From Caldisericum exile_A (GTDB lineage Bacteria > Caldisericota > Caldisericia > Caldisericales > Caldisericaceae), in NCBI RefSeq assembly GCF_047785965.1, contig NZ_JBLOBF010000015.1, positions 1-25,814 on the forward strand: a stretch of 25,814 nt of DNA, read 5' to 3'. The translations under genes and the position numbers were made by a program. Below, piece after piece: positions 23,104 through 25,814 of this stretch; the first letter of the stretch is position 1; each line of letters starts with the position of its first letter. Below the pieces are notes generated by a model that was not told where the DNA came from, did not search any database, and was given only the letters and a program-made list of their open reading frames with translations.

Positions 23104-23157
23104 ATTATATTATTTGTTTTAAAAACTCTTGCAATTCTGTAAGCAAGTTGATATAAT
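23104..23157. promoter_or_regulatory. Divergent promoters sharing a palindromic -35 box
   Basis: Plus strand: TTGCAA (23129-23134), 17 bases, then TATAAT (23152-23157) for the DUF2334 gene. Minus strand: the same TTGCAA, which is its own reverse complement, then 19 bases and TATAAT (23109-23104) for GDPD. The two -10 boxes are perfect. The plus transcript would begin about 4 nt before ATG 23168 with no Shine-Dalgarno; the minus transcript has a short leader with one. Confidence 0.55.
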
Positions 23158-23167
23158 TGCTTATAAC

Positions 23168-24430
23168 ATGAAAAAGAAAATACTTGGTGTTTTTATTATT
23201 TTTTTATTGTTGTTTAATGTAAGCGAAACGATTTTTGCAAGCGAAAAAACCTATATAAATCTTAAAGAACCCAAAATAGCGCTTATAAGGCTTGAAGATG
23301 TAAGTCCTTGGTATGCAATACAGGAAAATGGTCTTGAAGTCCTAAGAAAAACTGCAGATTACCTTTATAGTGAACATGTGCCATTTCATGTTTCAGTTGT
23401 CCCTATTTATATAAATCCTCAAGAACACATTAGCCTTGATATGAGCGATCCCAATAGTCCTGAAATGAAGGCTTTTAGAGAGACAATTCTATATATGGCA
23501 ACTCGTGGTGGAGTTATCGGAATTCATGGCTATACTCATCAGCATGGACAAGGAATTTCAACTGCTGATTTTGAGTTTGGGAAATGCAATGAGTGTTCAA
23601 CGGATACTTATGCTTTGGAACATATGAAGAGTGCAGTAGAAACATTTGAAAAATCTGGAATTAAATTTTATTACTGGGAAACGCCACATTACACTGCAAC
23701 ACCATCTCAATACAAAGTGTTTGCAAAGTATTTTACTCTTTTTTACGAGCCTGATTTTCGATTTAGAAGATCCAAAACAATTTCAGTTCACTATGATTTA
23801 AGGAGTGACAAAAAGCCAGTTTATTTTATACCAACGCCACAGTTATTGGTTCAGAGCAAATTTGATGTTGAGAGAATTCTTTTTAGTGCAAGGAGCACTC
23901 AATTTGTAAGTTTCTTTTTCCATCCATTTAGAGACTTTAAAAGATTATATGCAGGACATGATTTGATAAAATTTGACATCAGTTCAAGTCTTGGATACCT
24001 TGAAGCTCTCGTTAAGAACCTTAAGGAAATGGGTTTTACATTCAAAACGATAAACGAGTTAAACCTCTTAACCTTTAACCCAAGCGAAAAGTTCTATACA
24101 GTAAATAACCTGTATTTGGTTTTCAAAGACAAATTAATTTTTAAGAACAGTACGATTTATTTACCACTTGTTGAAATTTTATCATCGCTAAACATTAAGT
24201 ATTCTTTTGCAAACGGAAGCATTCAATTTGAAGTGAATGGAAATAAATTTAAAATAACAAAAGGCACGGTTTTTATAAATGATAAGGAATATACTTCAAA
24301 CAATAAAATTCCTGATATTTTAATATTTTCCTCAAATCAACCTGTTTATGTTTCAAAAGATTTCGTATCAAGATTTATTGCAGTTATTCAAGTAAACCCA
24401 TTTAACAAAGAAGTAATCATTTTGGATTAA
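23168..24430 (+). CDS. Secreted DUF2334 polysaccharide-deacetylase-like protein with C-terminal copper-amine-oxidase-N-like domain
   Basis: A 420-residue exported protein. Signal peptide at about 1-26 (KKKILGVFIIFLLLFNVSET, cut near FAS). Residues of about 35-300 match the DUF2334 branch of polysaccharide deacetylases: ALIRLEDVSPWYA (the Asp in the metal position), VPFHVSVVPIYI, IGIHGYTHQHGQ (metal His pair) and FFFHPFRDF. Residues of about 310-420 form a beta-rich module (LVFKDKLIFKNSTIYLPLVE, YVSKDFVSRFI) like the 'copper amine oxidase N-terminal' stalk often seen in secreted Firmicute-type proteins. An upstream in-frame TTG at 23129 lies inside the -35 box and cannot be the start. Polysaccharide or cell-wall action is a family-level inference. 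Convergent 4-nt overlap with the remnant after it. Confidence 0.85.
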   Translation: MKKKILGVFIIFLLLFNVSETIFASEKTYINLKEPKIALIRLEDVSPWYAIQENGLEVLRKTADYLYSEHVPFHVSVVPIYINPQEHISLDMSDPNSPEMKAFRETILYMATRGGVIGIHGYTHQHGQGISTADFEFGKCNECSTDTYALEHMKSAVETFEKSGIKFYYWETPHYTATPSQYKVFAKYFTLFYEPDFRFRRSKTISVHYDLRSDKKPVYFIPTPQLLVQSKFDVERILFSARSTQFVSFFFHPFRDFKRLYAGHDLIKFDISSSLGYLEALVKNLKEMGFTFKTINELNLLTFNPSEKFYTVNNLYLVFKDKLIFKNSTIYLPLVEILSSLNIKYSFANGSIQFEVNGNKFKITKGTVFINDKEYTSNNKIPDILIFSSNQPVYVSKDFVSRFIAVIQVNPFNKEVIILD

Positions 24431-24960
24431 ATTATCTTTTCCTCTGCTCCATTCTCGGCTTTATCCATTAGTGCTTTCTTACTTTCAATTTCCGATAAGA
24501 TTGAGTCCAATTTGTCCTTTCTTGTCGTAACTAATTTGTTATATGTATCTCTCAAATCGCCTATTGCTTTGTCAAATTTATCAAACTCCTTGAGATAATT
24601 GCCCCATTCTTTATCAAATTTTACCATTAGGTCAAGGACATGTCTTACAGATTTTTCAAAGATGTAAAATTCGGCTGTCTTCCAAACACTTTCTATTATT
24701 TACATCCTTGATGAAATCCTTTTTATAAGATTCTTTTTCAGTATCACTTTCTTCCTCTGCAAATTTTTAGCTATCAAGATGGAATTTTCTTTACTCCTCT
24801 TTAAGATTTGATAGATCATAAATCCAATAACCATAAAAGTTGTATTCATCGAAAATCGCCCCATAAGTTTTTGTATTTCATAATATAGATAATACTCTTT
24901 TTGGATATGTGTAAGTTCCCGCTGTAATTTAGCTAATACTAAACAAAGGGCGATCATTCT
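24427..24960 (-). pseudogene. Decayed coiled-coil gene, C-terminus resembling RmuC
   Basis: On the minus strand the intact tail (from about 24700 to TAA 24427) includes VWKTAEFYIFEKSVRHVLDL, MVKFDKEWGNYLKEF, DKAIGDLRDTYNKLVTTRKD and LSEIESKK. That resembles the end of RmuC-type recombination proteins ('F..W..Y…K…A…Y..L…TR…L'). Upstream, the sense moves to another frame (KFAEEESDTEKESYKKDFIK), which is interrupted by two stops (RKFHLDS-stop). Before that either DEYNFYGYWIYDLSNLKEE or the overlapping frame with a membrane-like segment could be original. So at least one frameshift and two stops are present. The RmuC link is tentative; coiled-coil character is clear. Confidence 0.5.
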
Positions 24961-24982
24961 TTCCTGCTTCCCCAGAAGTCAA

Positions 24983-25140
24983 AGTCATATCGAGCAAAGC
25001 AATATATCTCATATATTAGAAGGGAGGTTGCCCTTCCCTTCTAACTTCCTCCTAAAAATGGAAACATTTTAGATTTTCGGGCACCATTCCGAAGCCGAAG
25101 GCTGGGAATTTCTTATTTAGATGGAGATTTAAAATTCTCT
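24983..25140. repeat. Degenerate copies of the hairpin repeats
   Basis: Worn units of the same family: ATATC-GA-GC-AAA-GC near 24989; TTAGAAGGGA/TCCCTTCTAA near 25015-25043; and ATTCC-GAA-GCC-GAA-GGC-TG-GGAAT at about 25086-25109. The stems remain paired although the sequence has drifted from the copies near 10 kb. Confidence 0.7.
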
Positions 25141-25392
25141 CCCTCTTACTTCCATTAAAAGTAGGAAATCGCAGGTCGCTTACCTCGGGATGGCAGAAGA
25201 AAAATCATCACTTCCCCACATACCTTTAACAATTCCTACGATGCACTTTTAAAGAGTATGTTCCTCTTACTCACTGCCCATACTATTATATACGATGAAC
25301 AAAAAGTGTAGTCTTGCCTCACTAATCTCGGAGTTATAAGTAAATGTCTTTCCTCATTTAAGTAATAGTTTGATTTGTTTCTTTTAATAATC
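25141..25392. other. Intergenic region, nothing recognised
   Basis: AT-rich spacer after the worn repeats. I see no open frame with coding character, no RNA gene and no clear terminator. Confidence 0.4.
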
Positions 25393-25432
25393 TTGACAAG
25401 TAATTTTTTCAAAAAAATTTTTAGTGTATAAT
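25393..25432 (+). promoter_or_regulatory. Promoter elements of the right-edge gene, wide spacing
   Basis: TTGACA (25393-25398) and TATAAT (25427-25432) are both perfect but 28 bases apart, too far for one sigma-70 promoter. Between them lies the A/T dyad AATTTTTT-C-AAAAAAATT. Either the -10 works with a poor T-rich -35 or the two boxes belong to different arrangements. Confidence 0.45.
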
Positions 25433-25475
25433 ATATTACCTAAAAAACCAAAAATTTGGTTAAAGGAGGCGCAAG

Positions 25476-25814
25476 ATGAGTATAGGAGATGAAATAAAGA
25501 GAAGAGCTTTGTCAAGGACTATTGAATGGTTTATTGGCTATGTCTATAAAAATCCTGAAGAAAATCTCAAGAGGGGTTTTGAAACACTTTATAGACTTTC
25601 AAATACGCTTCACTTTGACCAATTGTTTAAAGACCAAATAAAAAATGTCCTCGATGTAATAAGTTCGGGTACTCCCACAAAACAATATGTTGTAAATCTG
25701 TTTAAAGATACAAGAAAAGATATCCTTCAAAAAATTGCTGTCAATTTTATAGTGAATGCAGGTTGGTATGGTGTGCCAAAACAAAGAAACATTACAGTTA
25801 AAGAAGGTTTTAAA
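25476..25814 (+). CDS. Probable radical SAM protein, N-terminal part, runs off the right edge
   Basis: From ATG 25476, with a strong AAAGGAGG at the right distance, 113 codons are open to the window edge. The start is MSIGDEIKRRALSRTIEWFI, then helical segments (NPEENLKRGFETLYRLSNTL) and NFIVNAGWYGVPKQRNITVK near the edge. The pattern 'NP..N…, …K…NF.VNA…G.PKQ…' matches my recollection of the helical N-terminal extension of a radical SAM family in anaerobes whose DPTSACNLRCxGC cluster motif follows shortly after. That motif lies beyond the window, so the assignment is provisional. Confidence 0.55.
   Translation, partial: MSIGDEIKRRALSRTIEWFIGYVYKNPEENLKRGFETLYRLSNTLHFDQLFKDQIKNVLDVISSGTPTKQYVVNLFKDTRKDILQKIAVNFIVNAGWYGVPKQRNITVKEGFK

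Noticed and set aside
23129..23167. Extended N-terminus of the DUF2334 protein from TTG 23129
   Set aside because: That TTG is in the -35 box, and a normal signal peptide begins at ATG 23168.
1..25814. tRNA genes
   Set aside because: I searched by eye for GGTTCGAAT-type T-loops on both strands. The only TTCGAA matches are in the repeats or inside sdaAB-like coding sequence, without cloverleaf arms.

Overview
The window is AT-rich (roughly one third G+C) bacterial chromosome with closely packed operons. Its proteins are rich in Lys, Glu and Ile, and its enzymes are of types common in thermophilic anaerobes: an oxygen-sensitive two-subunit serine dehydratase, a TalC-type transaldolase and a TM287/288-type exporter pair. 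I see no tRNA, rRNA, CRISPR array, phage gene or transposase. The overall look, including dispersed 'cattccgaa…gaggaatctcc' hairpin repeats, suggests a deep-branching low-GC thermophile such as Caldisericota. That placement is an impression and was not tested.

Layout. Positions 1-4050: the start of an unknown minus-strand gene, a 400-bp gap containing hairpins, then an operon of a small membrane protein, transaldolase and transketolase (non-oxidative pentose phosphate pathway) ended by a clear terminator. Positions 4056-5426: two single genes (hemolysin III/PAQR family; SAM methyltransferase), each with a promoter almost touching its start codon. Positions 5430-7143: a frameshifted gene remnant, then an NfeD/stomatin (SPFH) membrane pair on the minus strand. 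Positions 7190-8791: sdaAB-sdaAA. Positions 8909-11398: two decayed genes and about 1.1 kb of dispersed hairpin repeats. Positions 11399-14007: a minus-strand polar amino-acid ABC importer operon. Positions 14093-17465: a PAP2 phosphatase/DegV pair, a divergent fusion of PlsY with a CTP-transferase-like domain, and a convergent WG-repeat protein. Positions 17637-18037: an inverted copy of the repeat cassette. Positions 18174-22300: a heterodimeric ABC exporter. Positions 22418-24430: a glycerophosphodiester phosphodiesterase divergent from a secreted DUF2334 deacetylase-like protein. Positions 24427-25814: another decayed gene, degraded repeats and the start of a probable radical SAM gene.

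The main find is upstream of the importer operon. A TTGACA/TAAAAT promoter (13980-14007, minus) leads into an unannotated 25-codon leader ORF (13880-13957) with its own Shine-Dalgarno. Residues 11-21 read RKYAKKHTRTR. Three GC-rich segments follow that can form either an 8-bp all-GC antiterminator or an intrinsic terminator just before the first structural gene. This is the layout of a his/trp-type translation-coupled attenuator, here apparently sensing basic amino acids and controlling an ABC importer. It also predicts the importer's substrate (Arg/Lys/His).

Other points of interest are modular hairpin repeats whose stems vary by compensatory change, a group of leaderless or nearly leaderless promoters, two divergent promoter pairs with overlapping -35 boxes, two unusual domain fusions (PlsY with a CTP-transferase-like domain; a carboxypeptidase-regulatory-like domain with a solute-binding protein), and an ABC exporter subunit with a roughly 160-residue external insertion.
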